The notes: a model not told the origin generated them from the letters alone. Counted from the first letter of the stretch, positions 41,855 through 51,335 are shown. The stretch is DNA of 64,000 bases from Paenibacillus sp. FSL R10-2782 (GCF_038592985.1 NZ_CP151951.1:1169001-1233000); one strand, 5' to 3'. Program-made: numbers and translations.

Positions 41855-42769
41855 ATGAAGCAGGCTGCACAATATCGTGAAAGTCAGGATCTATTGCGTC
41901 ATGAGCTGAAAGCCATTGAGGCGTGGGAGAAGGCGCAAAAGGATGTTTTTTTCTGGGAAAAGCTCGGCAGATGGCCCTTTATGCTGCTGGATCGGCTGAC
42001 ACCTAAAATCATTAAAGACAAGCTGGAGCAATTGCTTAACGAGTTGGGAAGCTTTATTCAAAACGGCGGTAAATATCTGGTGAAAGAAGAAACGGTTCTG
42101 AATAAGCTGAAACAGACGGCCCGTGAACACGTGATTCGGCAAAATGACGCGGATTCCACTTCTGATACGCAGGATCGGCTTCATGATGGGGAAAACGCTG
42201 ATTCGGACATTAGCCCTGAACCGACGTGGGGATTGAAGCAGGCGGCTGGGCTACCTCTGACGATCATGGATCAGACCGCTGACGATATGATAGCAGGCCG
42301 TGTCACCTTTGCTACCGCTCAGGGGGCAACGACAGGGATTGGTGGTGTATTGACCATCGCAGCGGATATTCCTATTTTGCTCGGCTTGTCGCTCAAAGTA
42401 CTTCAGGAAATGGCCTTATGCTACGGCTTCAATCCTGATGAGAAGCAGGAACGCATCTTTATCATTAAATGTATGCAGTTCGCTTCATCCGATATTGTGG
42501 GCAAAAAGGCTGTGCTGGAGGAACTGGCCTTGTTTGATGATCCTTCACGCCAGGCGCAGGTCTTTTCCCAGATGCAGGGGTGGAGAGAAGTAGTTAATAC
42601 GTACCGCGATCAGTTTGGATGGAAAAAGCTGCTCCAGATGGTCCCGATTGCGGGCATTTTGTTTGGCTCCATTGCCAATCGAAGTGCTATTCGTGACGTG
42701 GCTGAGGCGGGTAAAATGCTATACAGGAAGCGCCGTATTTTGATACGTTTAAAGGAAGAAGAGAGCTGA
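41855..42769 (+). CDS. EcsC-family protein
   Basis: 304 residues. The EcsC pattern begins with a helical region (LKAIEAWEKAQKDVFFWEKLGR) and continues with the Gly- and Ala-rich membrane-associated segment FATAQGATTGIGGVLTIAADIPILLGLSLKVLQEMALCYG. The biochemical role is unknown; EcsC accompanies an ABC transporter in bacilli, but no transporter is adjacent. An AAAGGAGACG site precedes the ATG. Confidence 0.85.
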   Translation: MKQAAQYRESQDLLRHELKAIEAWEKAQKDVFFWEKLGRWPFMLLDRLTPKIIKDKLEQLLNELGSFIQNGGKYLVKEETVLNKLKQTAREHVIRQNDADSTSDTQDRLHDGENADSDISPEPTWGLKQAAGLPLTIMDQTADDMIAGRVTFATAQGATTGIGGVLTIAADIPILLGLSLKVLQEMALCYGFNPDEKQERIFIIKCMQFASSDIVGKKAVLEELALFDDPSRQAQVFSQMQGWREVVNTYRDQFGWKKLLQMVPIAGILFGSIANRSAIRDVAEAGKMLYRKRRILIRLKEEES

Positions 42770-42880
42770 CTGGATGATTCGGGATACAAGAGGGGGGACC
42801 TTTCTTGGCTTGCTTGGAGAATCAGGTTAGGCCATTACGAAGGTGTGAAGCGGCCGGGATGGCCGCCACACGCTTGCCTG

Positions 42881-44149
42881 CTACACTTCGGCTCCGTTTT
42901 CTTCCGCCCAGCGGTTCAGGGTTTTATCTGTAGGAAGCAGGAAGGTCAAAATACCGAGCAGCGGCAAAAAGCCGCACAGGAACATGATGTTCGTGATGCC
43001 TACTTTGTCGATCCAGTTGCCGAGCACGAGCGCACCCACACCGCCAAGGCCAAAGGCGAGGCCCGTGATCAGACCGGAGACGGTTCCGATTTTGCCGGGT
43101 ACGAGCATTTGGGCATATACGACCGTAATGGAGAAGCTCGACAGCATGATAAATCCGATAATTGGCAGCAGAATAGCCGTCCAGAATTGGTTGGCGTAAG
43201 GCAGCAGCAACGCAAGAGGTGCGGCCAATACCATGGACAGGAAAATCATATTGCGTTTACCAAAACGATCTGCCAGTGGACCGCCAAAGAAGGTGCCTAG
43301 CGCACCAGCTCCTAGAAACAGGAAAATGTACAGCTGTGCATCAGCCAGTGGCATTTTGAACACTTCCATCAGGTAAAACGAATAGTAGCTGCCGACCGAG
43401 GTCGAGTACCACGAACGGACGAATACCAGTAGAATGAGAACAACCATGGCAAACATAATACGGTTGCGTACTTCGGGCTTCATACGGCGCGCCGCCGCTT
43501 TTTTACGTGCATAGCCTTCCGTGCGCAGCACGTTACCATACCAGCGGGCGATGAACGACTGCACCACAATCCCGGCCGCAGCAATACCTGTGAACCAGAT
43601 GGCGCCAAATTGCCCCAGTGGGATAAAAATCCAGCTCGTAAGCATGGGGGCCAGCGATTGGCCTGCATTACCGCCGACCTGGAAAATGGACTGAGCCAGC
43701 CCCCGGCGGGGTCCAGCCGCCATATGGGATACCCGCGAGCCTTCCGGGTGGAAGGCAGCCGAGCCCAAACCCACGAAGATGACCGCGATGAGCACTGCTT
43801 TATAATCGGGAGCATAGGCGAGCAGCAGCATGCCTGTCAGCGTAAAGCCCATGCCGATCGGAAGGATTGCGGGCGTAGGTCTTTTGTCCGAAAACAAGCC
43901 AATGACGGGCTGCATGATCGAAGCTGTAAAATTGATGGCGAATGAAATCCAGCCGATCTGCGTGTAGCTGAGGTTCATGGATTCTTTTAAGATCGGGAAG
44001 ATCGCAGGAATGACCGATTGAATCGAGTCGTTGAACAGATGAACGAAACTGATGGCAATCAGAATCGCAAAAACGGTGCCCTTCGCTTGAGGTCCCGGCA
44101 GGGGGAGCGATGGGCTCGTTTCATTTTGTGCAGCAGTTTTAGTAGTCAT
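42881..44149 (-). CDS. MFS transporter, fosmidomycin-resistance (Fsr)-like
   Basis: 422 residues, twelve membrane helices. Signatures of the Fsr group: FVHLFNDSIQSVIPAIFPIL in helix 1, FSDKRPTPAILPIGM in the 2-3 loop, and GLGSAAFHPEGSRVSHMAAG in helix 4-5. A proton-driven drug exporter is expected; the true substrate is unknown. GGAGGTTGCC precedes the ATG. Stands alone between converging and diverging neighbours. Confidence 0.85.
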   Translation of the reverse strand: MTTKTAAQNETSPSLPLPGPQAKGTVFAILIAISFVHLFNDSIQSVIPAIFPILKESMNLSYTQIGWISFAINFTASIMQPVIGLFSDKRPTPAILPIGMGFTLTGMLLLAYAPDYKAVLIAVIFVGLGSAAFHPEGSRVSHMAAGPRRGLAQSIFQVGGNAGQSLAPMLTSWIFIPLGQFGAIWFTGIAAAGIVVQSFIARWYGNVLRTEGYARKKAAARRMKPEVRNRIMFAMVVLILLVFVRSWYSTSVGSYYSFYLMEVFKMPLADAQLYIFLFLGAGALGTFFGGPLADRFGKRNMIFLSMVLAAPLALLLPYANQFWTAILLPIIGFIMLSSFSITVVYAQMLVPGKIGTVSGLITGLAFGLGGVGALVLGNWIDKVGITNIMFLCGFLPLLGILTFLLPTDKTLNRWAEENGAEV

Positions 44150-44347
44150 GGCAACCTCCGGTTAAGTATGTATATTTTAAGATATAGGAAGCGATCCGTT
44201 TGCAGCAAATGGCTGAAAGGGGGATAAAGTCCGCCTTTGCTCGGTGGTTCTTTCCCATCCTGCTGCATACTCGCAATTGCTTGATTTAGTTGGATTTTCT
44301 ACACGTCACATGGAAATTAAAATCATTTTTTCTATAACAGACTAAAC

Positions 44348-44396
44348 AAGGTGTCTCCAGAGTCCGTATATGCGGCTCTTGGGGTGCCTTTTTTTC
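44348..44396 (+). terminator. Terminator-like hairpin with no obvious gene
   Basis: AAGGTGTCTCCAGAG and CTCTTGGGGTGCCTT arms pair imperfectly and are followed by a long T tract. No plus-strand gene ends here, so it may be a leader structure upstream of the phosphatase gene. Confidence 0.45.
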
Positions 44397-44451
44397 TTTT
44401 AACAAAACCAGGCGCTTCATTTAACAAACTTAAGATATGATTCTTTATATC

Positions 44452-44467
44452 ATACAACCTGTTGTAT
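44452..44467. promoter_or_regulatory. Palindrome upstream of the PAP2 phosphatase gene
   Basis: ATACAAC-CT-GTTGTAT, a 16-bp dyad about 50 nt before the start codon; candidate operator, regulator unknown. Confidence 0.4.
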
Positions 44468-44517
44468 AGGTAATAGCTTTGTAGAGAACGCATGATGAGC
44501 ACAAGAGAGGATATGAT

Positions 44518-46293
44518 TTGAGAATGAAATTGTTAAGGAAACCATTATCAGTTGCTTTATTATCTGTACCCTTGCTTATAGGTTCCCTGGGTGGAAGTTA
44601 TGCGAGTGCGGCAACTCTACCAACAACGGTAACTGCGCCAGAGCCGTCTTGGGGATATTTCGTAGATCATTATAAAAATAATAATTCTGATCATAAGACG
44701 GAAAGTTCAAATCCGACACTCGGGTTGCTTTCCGGATTTAATAAGCTTTGGACTCCAGGCACTACCTGGGATACAGGTACCAAGCTGAACAGTAGCGTAC
44801 TGGATGCCAATATTCAAAAAGTTATTGATATTGCTGCTCGCCGTACTTCCAGTGAGGCAGATGCGGCTTATTTGGATGATCGCAGAAATCAGAGCTACAG
44901 TGTGATCGACGGTCTGGGTTCGCTTACCGATGTATATCGAAAGAATGCAGGGGCAACTACCACGATCAACGACATTCCAGCAGATGCACTGACTAAAAAA
45001 TATGAAGATGCCGGAACCAATGCAGGCAGTACGAGTTCCGCTCTAGGCAATATCGTGAATTTGGTCAATACCATGCGTGGTGATTACTCTTCGACGAGCT
45101 CGGCCAAGGCTTATTTTAGCTATCCTCGTCCGTTTCGTTGGAGCAATAATTCAGTCGTGGTTCCGACGTTGCTTCCTGCTCAAAATTCTGATCCAAGCAA
45201 GGATGGCGGTTTTCCTAGCGGTCATACCAATGCCGCGTATCTTAGCGCTATTGCTATGGCCTATGCCGTACCAGAGCGTTACCAGGAACTGCTGACACGA
45301 GCATCTGAACTGGGCAACAACCGTATTGTTGCCGGTATGCATTCGCCATTTGATGTTATGGGAGGGCGCGTCATGGCAACTGCGACAGCGGCTGCCATCC
45401 TGTCTGATCCGGCCAATAGCAATTTAAAGAAAGCAGCTTATCAGGATGCCCACAGTACATTGTTAACGCAAAAGGGGACTGCCCCGGATCGGTTCAGCAA
45501 TTACTCTGCCAATAAAAAAAGCTATACTGAACGATTGACCTACGGATTTAGTCCAATGAACCCGACCACGACTGCAATGACGGTGCCTAAGGGAGCTGAG
45601 GTGCTGCTGGAAACACGTCTGCCTTACCTGGACAGCACACAACGCCGCTGGGTTTTAGCTACTACAGGTCTTCCCTCCGGCTATCCCGTACTGGATGATG
45701 CTGAGGGATGGGGACGACTTAATCTCTTTTCCGCCGCAGATGGTTATGGGGCTTTTGCCAATAACGTTACCGTGACCATGGACGCTTCCAAAGGCGGTTT
45801 CAATGCTTTGGATCGCTGGCGCAACAATATCTCCGGCGTTGGAAAGCTGACCAAAAAGGGTACAGGTACGTTGAAGCTGCTGGGCAACAATACGTATTCC
45901 GGTGGTACACAGATCGACCAAGGCAGACTTGAAGGGAATTCAGAGACGGCTTTCGGAAATGGTGATGTGACGAACAACGGGGGTACGCTCACTGAGAATG
46001 TTGCTGGAAGGCTGATCATTGGCGGTAATTACAAACAATCTGCCAAGGGCACACTGGAGCTCAACCTTCAGAGTAAAAATGATTTGCTCAAAATTAAAGG
46101 CACTGCAATACCCAATGGGAAATTGCGTCTGAATTTTTCAAACAAATATGTACCAGCTAACGGTGCCACGATCATGACTTATGGTAAACGAAATGGAGCA
46201 TTTACTTCCATTGAAACCACAGGATTGCCAAGCAAGTACAAAGTGAAGGTTGTCTATAAAGCTGACAGTATTCAGTTAAAAGTTACAAAGTAA
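44518..46293 (+). CDS. Secreted class A acid phosphatase (PAP2) with autotransporter-associated repeat
   Basis: 591 residues. A signal peptide (LLSVPLLIGSLGGSYASA) is followed by a PAP2 domain with its three catalytic motifs: YPRPFRW (about 200), FPSGHTNAAY (about 240) and NNRIVAGMHSPFDV (about 270). The C-terminal ~150 residues contain a PATR/autotransporter-associated strand repeat (GVGKLTKKGTGTLKLLGNNT then YSGGTQIDQGRLEGN). That module is usual in Gram-negative autotransporters and odd here; it may be a wall- or polymer-binding stalk. The TTG start at 44518 has GAGAGGA 8 nt upstream; ATG 44524 is close behind. Confidence 0.85.
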   Translation: MRMKLLRKPLSVALLSVPLLIGSLGGSYASAATLPTTVTAPEPSWGYFVDHYKNNNSDHKTESSNPTLGLLSGFNKLWTPGTTWDTGTKLNSSVLDANIQKVIDIAARRTSSEADAAYLDDRRNQSYSVIDGLGSLTDVYRKNAGATTTINDIPADALTKKYEDAGTNAGSTSSALGNIVNLVNTMRGDYSSTSSAKAYFSYPRPFRWSNNSVVVPTLLPAQNSDPSKDGGFPSGHTNAAYLSAIAMAYAVPERYQELLTRASELGNNRIVAGMHSPFDVMGGRVMATATAAAILSDPANSNLKKAAYQDAHSTLLTQKGTAPDRFSNYSANKKSYTERLTYGFSPMNPTTTAMTVPKGAEVLLETRLPYLDSTQRRWVLATTGLPSGYPVLDDAEGWGRLNLFSAADGYGAFANNVTVTMDASKGGFNALDRWRNNISGVGKLTKKGTGTLKLLGNNTYSGGTQIDQGRLEGNSETAFGNGDVTNNGGTLTENVAGRLIIGGNYKQSAKGTLELNLQSKNDLLKIKGTAIPNGKLRLNFSNKYVPANGATIMTYGKRNGAFTSIETTGLPSKYKVKVVYKADSIQLKVTK

Positions 46294-46323
46294 CAAAGTA
46301 ACAAACTAGGTATATAACAATTG

Positions 46324-46390
46324 AAGTGCACCTTTAGAATTCATCGGATAACGGAAGGGTTATTCCCATGTCAATTCTAAGGGTGCACTT
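46324..46390. repeat. Long hairpin 3' of the phosphatase gene
   Basis: Eighteen-base arms starting AAGTGCACC and ending GGTGCACTT (one G:U position) with a 31-nt loop. There is no proper T tract, so it may be an mRNA 3' stabiliser or Rho-assisted terminator. Confidence 0.6.
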
Positions 46391-46467
46391 TGTTGTTTAA
46401 TGATGTGGATATTAGGTTTTAAGTATCTTTACAATAGCAAATCATTGGTAGTGAAATTTCTGAAATG

Positions 46468-46965
46468 TTAACGGTTATCTACAGTCTCCGGGTACATATC
46501 ATGATTCATCATGCGATGTTCTGCCATTTGCTCATATTTGGTTCCCGGTTTGCCGTAGTTTGTGTATGGATCAATGGAGATGCCACCGCGCGGCGTAAAC
46601 TTGCCCCACACTTCGATATAACGCGGGTCCATCAGCTTGATCAGGTCATTCATCATGATGTTAACGCAGTCTTCATGGAAATCGCCGTGGTTGCGGAAGC
46701 TGAACAGGTACAGCTTAAGGGATTTGCTTTCGACCATTTTGATATCGGGAATGTAGCTGATGTAGATAGTGGCAAAATCCGGCTGTCCTGTAATCGGGCA
46801 CAGGCTGGTGAACTCCGGGCAATTGAATTTTACAAAATAGTCACGGTACGGATGTTTATTATCAAAGCTTTCCAGAATGGTGGGATCATAGGCAAAGGTG
46901 TATTGTGTGCCTTGATTGCCAAGCAGGGTAACATCGGTCATTTCTTCGGGTGTTCTTCCGGTCAT
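46468..46965 (-). CDS. queF: 7-cyano-7-deazaguanine (preQ0) reductase
   Basis: 165 residues, the short YkvM-type QueF. Active-site region: [19 protein letters not shown], with catalytic Cys in SLCPITG and Asp in QPD, and the QueF motif [20 protein letters not shown]. Reduces preQ0 to preQ1 with NADPH. Same strand as queC-queD-queE but separated from queE by 425 nt with a long palindrome, so it may have its own promoter. Confidence 0.93.
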   Translation of the reverse strand: MTGRTPEEMTDVTLLGNQGTQYTFAYDPTILESFDNKHPYRDYFVKFNCPEFTSLCPITGQPDFATIYISYIPDIKMVESKSLKLYLFSFRNHGDFHEDCVNIMMNDLIKLMDPRYIEVWGKFTPRGGISIDPYTNYGKPGTKYEQMAEHRMMNHDMYPETVDNR

Positions 46966-47026
46966 ATTGGATAAGGCTCCTTAAGTTTAGTTTGGTAAAC
47001 GAGATGGGAGTTATGGTGAATGGGGA

Positions 47027-47173
47027 GGTCGCTCCGCGAAGGATTTGAGCTTCCGATCGCTGTTGAAATGGGATTCTTTCTGATCATGTGAAAGATGTAT
47101 AGGTTAGAATCCCATTTCAAAGGCGAACGCTGGCGCTTCTCCAGCTTCAAATCCTCCGCTCCGCTGCCGACCG
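47027..47173. repeat. Large interrupted palindrome between queF and queE
   Basis: Inner arms TTGAAATGGGATTCT (47063) and AGAATCCCATTTCAA (47106) are a perfect 15-bp stem with a 28-nt loop. Outer arms GCGAAGGATTTGAGCT and AGCTTCAAATCCTCCGC continue the pairing, giving a ~145-nt fold. It has no coding capacity; MITE-like. Confidence 0.65.
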
Positions 47174-47260
47174 CCGTTACCACCCTAAAGTCCCTACTCG
47201 TTTACATGAGGTTGGACAGAAGTGAATAAAGCTCGCTCCTTTATTAAGTAGCGCCACTTT

Positions 47261-47297
47261 GAGAAACCCCGTTCTCACGGACGAGGGTTTCTCTTGT
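47261..47297. terminator. Terminator downstream of queE region
   Basis: GAGAAACCC / GGGTTTCTC stem with an inner CGT/ACG pairing and a T-rich tail on the plus strand. Confidence 0.6.
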
Positions 47298-47390
47298 TTT
47301 ATAACTTTGGATGTCGAAAGTATATTTCAACGAATTGGGTGTAACTTTTGTATCACATACAGCTCATATGGAATATATTACATTGATGTG

Positions 47391-48269
47391 CTATACGCCG
47401 CGTTTGTTGCCCCATACGAGGGTGTGGAGCTGCGGGAGCACTCTTACGTCGTTCAGACGTGAATCGTCCATGACACGGTCAATAAGCCATTCATAACGCT
47501 GCAATAGGGATTCCGCAATCTGTTCCGTGTTCTCCGTGTTCACATCCGGGTTGCCAGTCTGGAGGAACAGCGGTACATGTGGATAGCGCTCGTGAACGGT
47601 GCGTGCATATGTGAGATCAATGTCATCGAATATGACGACCTTCAAGCTGCATGCTCCATGGTAGAATCTCGCTGACTCATTAGCGGCTTGCTCTGTGCAT
47701 GCTGCGGTTGAGACGTGTGCCGCAGACCAGGACTCTCCAGCCGCCTTCCAGTCAGTAATCTTCCGATTTGACAGGCGGGCTACGATGTCATCCAGCACGT
47801 CCCAATTGGTCGACATACCAGAGCTGGGCGGCTTGGGCGACAGGGTTACCTCGTCGATATCATACAGCCATTCCTGCCAGCGGGAGCCTTGTGTTTCGAC
47901 AGCGGTGGCAATGCCTTGGCTGCGCAGCAGCGTGATTAGCTCTCCAAGCTGCGGCAACAGGGCCGGGTTGCCCCCAGATAGGGTCACATGTGAAAACCGT
48001 GTGCCACCGATGGCCTGAAGCTCCTGCCAAATGTCTGTTGCGCTGAGACGACGGATCTGTTCCTTGGCGCTGCCGTCCCAGGTAAAGGCGGAATCGCACC
48101 ATGAGCAGTGGTAATCGCAGCCAGCGGTACGTACAAACATCGTTTTGCGCCCAATGACCATGCCTTCGCCCTGAACGGTAGGACCAAACACCTCCAGTAC
48201 AGGGATCGGGGCTGTTTTTGGGTCCCGGGAAGGTGTGGCTGTTTGTTGAGTCGTCGTAGTATTACTCAT
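47391..48269 (-). CDS. queE: 7-carboxy-7-deazaguanine synthase (radical SAM)
   Basis: 292 residues from ATG 48269, whose ATGAGTAA overlaps the queD stop codon. Core motifs: EVFGPTVQGEG, the radical SAM cluster CDYHCSWCD (CX3CX2C), VTLSGGNPAL and ETQGSRWQEW. It converts 6-carboxytetrahydropterin to CDG in preQ0 synthesis. It carries a Ser/Thr-rich N-terminal extension and an insertion near residues 190-215 (AAGESWSAAHVSTAACTEQA) compared with minimal QueE. Third gene of queC-queD-queE. Confidence 0.92.
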   Translation of the reverse strand: MSNTTTTQQTATPSRDPKTAPIPVLEVFGPTVQGEGMVIGRKTMFVRTAGCDYHCSWCDSAFTWDGSAKEQIRRLSATDIWQELQAIGGTRFSHVTLSGGNPALLPQLGELITLLRSQGIATAVETQGSRWQEWLYDIDEVTLSPKPPSSGMSTNWDVLDDIVARLSNRKITDWKAAGESWSAAHVSTAACTEQAANESARFYHGACSLKVVIFDDIDLTYARTVHERYPHVPLFLQTGNPDVNTENTEQIAESLLQRYEWLIDRVMDDSRLNDVRVLPQLHTLVWGNKRGV

Positions 48270-48753
48270 CCAGCATCCACTCCCGTCGGAATTCGGCATA
48301 GCTGGTAGGTGTTTCGAACAGCCGGACAAATTCAGTGCGTCCGCCTTCCACACGATTGCGGTAGGCTTCTGAGGTCAGGGCGGATTCCATTTGTTCGAAG
48401 ATCCAGACGACCATATTTTCCGCCGTTGTATTCATGGGGGGCAGCGTCTCATTCAGATAGCGGTGATCCAGATAAGGCTCAATCCGCTCCTTCCAGATCG
48501 TTTTGATATCACCAAAATCAAGGGTCAGACCGGTTTCACCCGGTGTACCGCTAATGCCGAATACGACGATATAAGTATGTCCGTGCAGATTTTTGCATTT
48601 GCCTTCGTAGCAGTGCAAATGGTGTGCTGCATCGAACGTAAATTGCTTGCTGACCAGTACACGTTTGCGATGATAACGCAGCTGGGAGCGTTCAATGTCC
48701 GTCCCGAACTGCTGGAGCTTGTCGACGATACGAAAGGGGCCCGGCTCACGCAT
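48262..48753 (-). CDS. queD: 6-carboxytetrahydropterin synthase
   Basis: 163 residues from ATG 48753, which overlaps the queC stop (ATGCGTGA). Zinc ligands and catalytic residues are visible: [20 protein letters not shown] (His, Cys24-type residue, HGH). The end of the protein includes [19 protein letters not shown] and [15 protein letters not shown] segments. A longer in-frame form from 48855 lies inside queC and is unlikely. Converts 7,8-dihydroneopterin triphosphate to CPH4. Confidence 0.92.
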   Translation of the reverse strand: MREPGPFRIVDKLQQFGTDIERSQLRYHRKRVLVSKQFTFDAAHHLHCYEGKCKNLHGHTYIVVFGISGTPGETGLTLDFGDIKTIWKERIEPYLDHRYLNETLPPMNTTAENMVVWIFEQMESALTSEAYRNRVEGGRTEFVRLFETPTSYAEFRREWMLDE

Positions 48754-49429
48754 GGCCTTCAACCCCTTGCGACGAAACTCCGCGTACAGCCAGATACTGT
48801 TCCAGCCCGGCGCGGCGCAGTTTGCAGGCAGGGCATTCGCCACAGCCGTCGCCAATGACGCCGTTATAGCATGTTAGTGTACGGGTTCTCACAAACTCAA
48901 AGGCTTCCAGCTCATCGGCCATTTGCCAGGTTTCGGCCTTATTCAACCACATGAGCGGGGTATGAATGACAAAGGGATAGTCCATGGAAAGATTTAAAGT
49001 AACATTCAGCGATTTGATAAAAGAATCCCGGCAATCGGGGTAGCCGCTAAAATCCGTCTCGCAGACGCCTGTGATGATGTGACGGGCTCCTTTTTGCTTG
49101 GCGAGCACGGCTGCGAAGCTGAGGAACAGCAGATTGCGGCCGTCTACAAAGGTGCTGGGCAGCTCACCTTCCTGCTGAGTAATGTCAATGTCGGTGCGTG
49201 TGAGGGCATTGGGGGCTAATTGATTGAGCAGGCTCATATCCAGTACCGATTGCGGAACACCCAGCTCGTGGGCAATCCCGGCCGCTACTTCGATTTCCTG
49301 CTTGTGGCGTTGACCGTAATCGAACGTCACCGTTTCTACTTCGGCAAAATGTTTTTTCGCCCAAAATAAACAGGTCGTGCTGTCTTGGCCGCCGCTGAAT
49401 ACGACGACTGCTTTTTCGTTGGTAAACAT
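48746..49429 (-). CDS. queC: 7-cyano-7-deazaguanine synthase
   Basis: 227 residues from ATG 49429 (GAGAGG 7 nt upstream). PP-loop ATP-binding motif [13 protein letters not shown] at the N-terminus and the four-Cys zinc site [16 protein letters not shown] at the C-terminus. Makes preQ0 from CDG, ammonia and ATP. First gene of the operon, behind a preQ1 riboswitch. Confidence 0.94.
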   Translation of the reverse strand: MFTNEKAVVVFSGGQDSTTCLFWAKKHFAEVETVTFDYGQRHKQEIEVAAGIAHELGVPQSVLDMSLLNQLAPNALTRTDIDITQQEGELPSTFVDGRNLLFLSFAAVLAKQKGARHIITGVCETDFSGYPDCRDSFIKSLNVTLNLSMDYPFVIHTPLMWLNKAETWQMADELEAFEFVRTRTLTCYNGVIGDGCGECPACKLRRAGLEQYLAVRGVSSQGVEGHA

Positions 49430-49568
49430 AAAAAAACCTCTCGATCTTCTTGGAATGGTGTAAGACACAGGGTCTTGTCACTTGGAAGAAGGAGAGTTCT
49501 TGAACCGACTTCAACAAAAAACAGGCCTTGCCCCGCGATTATTTTTTCATGCGGAGGACAAAGCATCG

Positions 49569-49604
49569 TTAGTTTTTTATAGAGGGAGTTCGCGAACCTC
49601 TCCC
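49569..49604 (-). promoter_or_regulatory. preQ1-I riboswitch controlling queCDE
   Basis: On the minus strand: GGGAGAGGTTCGCGAACTCC followed by CTCTATAAAAAACTAA. The P1 stem (GAGG...CCTC), the A-rich tail and the terminal CTAA are the preQ1 class I aptamer. It lies about 140 nt upstream of the queC start. No clear terminator was found in the leader, so the mode of control is unsettled. Confidence 0.88.
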
Positions 49605-49676
49605 ATGCATGGAGCATGGACTTTCTTCATTTGATGTCTGCCAGAGGACAGACGCCTTCATTATAGCATGGCAGAG

Positions 49677-50381
49677 CTATTTGATAAACACTCCTCCAAA
49701 TGGAATGACTTCCCTTAAAAAGCGTTTGATCACGCCATCGTCGTTCATATCCTGCTGGAGTCGTCGATGATGCTCACCCGCATGAAAAAGCACAGTACCG
49801 TGTCCGGTCATTTTAAAATGATAATTCATATGCTGACTGGCCAGATGGTTGCCGTACACCGTCAGCTCTAGCTTGGCGTTTTCGGGATAGGCAATGACGC
49901 TGCTTGCATCGACATACATCGGCTCTGTTGGATGAAGCTGTTCCTGGCATACCAGTCCCTGAGTCAATAGACCGATCTGACCGATGCCATCGAATTTCAT
50001 TTTAATGACGTCCCGACTGAACAACATGTTTTTCATGCTCAGTAGCTTGGTACGCATATGGATACCGGAGCTGTACCAGAACAGGTTGCGAAAATCGTAT
50101 AGCAGATCATCGCCTCCTTCCAGCTCAATCATTTTTAGACTGAAGCCGGGAGGAAGCGCGGCAATCAGACGACAAGTCCCTGTAAAATCGGCCTGAATCA
50201 GCTTGTGCTTGCGGTACATGCCTTTGATATTCATCAGCTTGTCACTGCGGCCTGAGCTGGGGCCACGGTAAGCGATGATTTGCTGCGGGTGAAGAACATG
50301 CAGCTTTTCGCCCTCCGCCAGATCAAGCGTTACGACCGAACCAACGCTTTCATCATGGTGTTGTCCTGCTTGTATGTCCAT
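49677..50381 (-). CDS. AIM24-family protein
   Basis: 234 residues, all-beta. The repeated strand pattern (VVTLDLAEGEKLHVLHPQQIIAYRG, GQIGLLTQGLVCQE, EPMYVDASSVIAYPENAKLEL) is that of AIM24/TIGR00266-type proteins, a double-stranded beta-helix fold of unknown activity. Cytoplasmic. Twenty-five nt downstream of the coiled-coil membrane protein gene on the same strand, so the two may be co-transcribed. Confidence 0.85.
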   Translation of the reverse strand: MDIQAGQHHDESVGSVVTLDLAEGEKLHVLHPQQIIAYRGPSSGRSDKLMNIKGMYRKHKLIQADFTGTCRLIAALPPGFSLKMIELEGGDDLLYDFRNLFWYSSGIHMRTKLLSMKNMLFSRDVIKMKFDGIGQIGLLTQGLVCQEQLHPTEPMYVDASSVIAYPENAKLELTVYGNHLASQHMNYHFKMTGHGTVLFHAGEHHRRLQQDMNDDGVIKRFLREVIPFGGVFIK

Positions 50382-50406
50382 TCTGACCTTTCATCCTTTC
50401 AGAGAG

Positions 50407-50847
50407 CTAGTATCTTCCTGAACGTCGACGCATCCCGTATCGCAGCAGGCGGATACCGATAAAATAACCAGCCAGCAGAATGACGGCTGTGAGGATCAGC
50501 ATCTTGTTACGGTGTGAAGCCTGATCGCGCTGAACCTGAAGATTTTTCAGCTCGGTAACGGTGTCGGTCAGCTTGCGATTTTGCTCTAATAGTTGAGCGT
50601 TTTGCTCCTGATAAGCCTCAATGCTGCTATGGGCCTTTTGCAGCTCTTCCTGCGTTTGCTTATAGCTTTCCTTGAGCTGATATACATCGCCAGGCAGCCT
50701 GGAAAATTGCTCAAAGCCCTGGTATACATCATCCCAGTAGGCGGCATGCGCTCCCGGAACTCCGGTTCCGCCAAACATAAACATAAGCGCTACAGCAGTG
50801 CAGGCGACACGACGGCAGAAAGCAAAGCGAGAAATTTGTCGTACCAA
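50407..50847 (-). CDS. Membrane protein with coiled coil
   Basis: 146 residues from TTG 50847 (AAGGAGG 8 nt upstream). Signal or anchor helix (VACTAVALMFMFGGTGVPGAHA), a long coiled coil (LPGDVYQLKESYKQTQEELQ to TVTELKNLQVQRDQ, about residues 55-115) and a C-terminal membrane helix (MLILTAVILLAGYFIGI) with a basic tail. No known family. Probably an extracellular coiled coil anchored at the C-terminus; linked with the AIM24 gene. Confidence 0.65.
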   Translation of the reverse strand: MVRQISRFAFCRRVACTAVALMFMFGGTGVPGAHAAYWDDVYQGFEQFSRLPGDVYQLKESYKQTQEELQKAHSSIEAYQEQNAQLLEQNRKLTDTVTELKNLQVQRDQASHRNKMLILTAVILLAGYFIGIRLLRYGMRRRSGRY

Positions 50848-51152
50848 GAGATATTCCTCCTTCTGATGCACCAAGATGTTAAATGATAAGCATAATTACC
50901 CATATCTTATTGGTTACGTATAGTGTAATGATTAGGGTTCAAAGTTTAGAATAACAGGATGACAAATCCGGGAGAAATATTTACAAAAAAAGTCGATATT
51001 CTAGTTTAAGTGTACCTCAAAACGGGTATATCAAGGAAGCAGCAAGATTCCGTAATTTTCTGGCGAGCATGTACAAGAGCCAACCCTATTTGATGAAGGA
51101 CAGAAATGAGTAAAAATATATTAAGCAAGAAATATAGAAGGGAAAATGAACG
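50848..51152. other. Gene-free stretch
   Basis: Divergent promoter region between the coiled-coil gene and a small plus-strand gene; no further structure recognised. Confidence 0.4.
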
Positions 51153-51308
51153 ATGAACGAAAAAGAACAAACCTATAAAACGTTAAAAATAACGGTAAAC
51201 GGAAAGCCTTTGTCGAAGGAACTGGTGGTGGACAGCATAACATTTGCGCCTGTTTCCGATATTTGCACAAAAGCGAATGTTTCTTTGGCAGAAACTACAA
51301 TTTCCTAG
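51153..51308 (+). CDS. Small protein of unknown function (51 aa)
   Basis: ATG 51153 with GAAGGGA upstream: MNEKEQTYKTLKITVNGKPL to SLAETTIS. One Cys, probably beta-strand at the start. A strong terminator 28 nt after the stop supports a real transcription unit. It may be the stub of a longer gene, as the end is abrupt. Confidence 0.45.
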   Translation: MNEKEQTYKTLKITVNGKPLSKELVVDSITFAPVSDICTKANVSLAETTIS

Positions 51309-51335
51309 CTTTATATATGAAGAGAGACTATAATG

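Noticed and set aside
49440..49568. Terminator within the queC leader
   Set aside because: GGGGCAAGGCCTG with a T run looked promising, but the arms do not pair; only weak hairpins are present.
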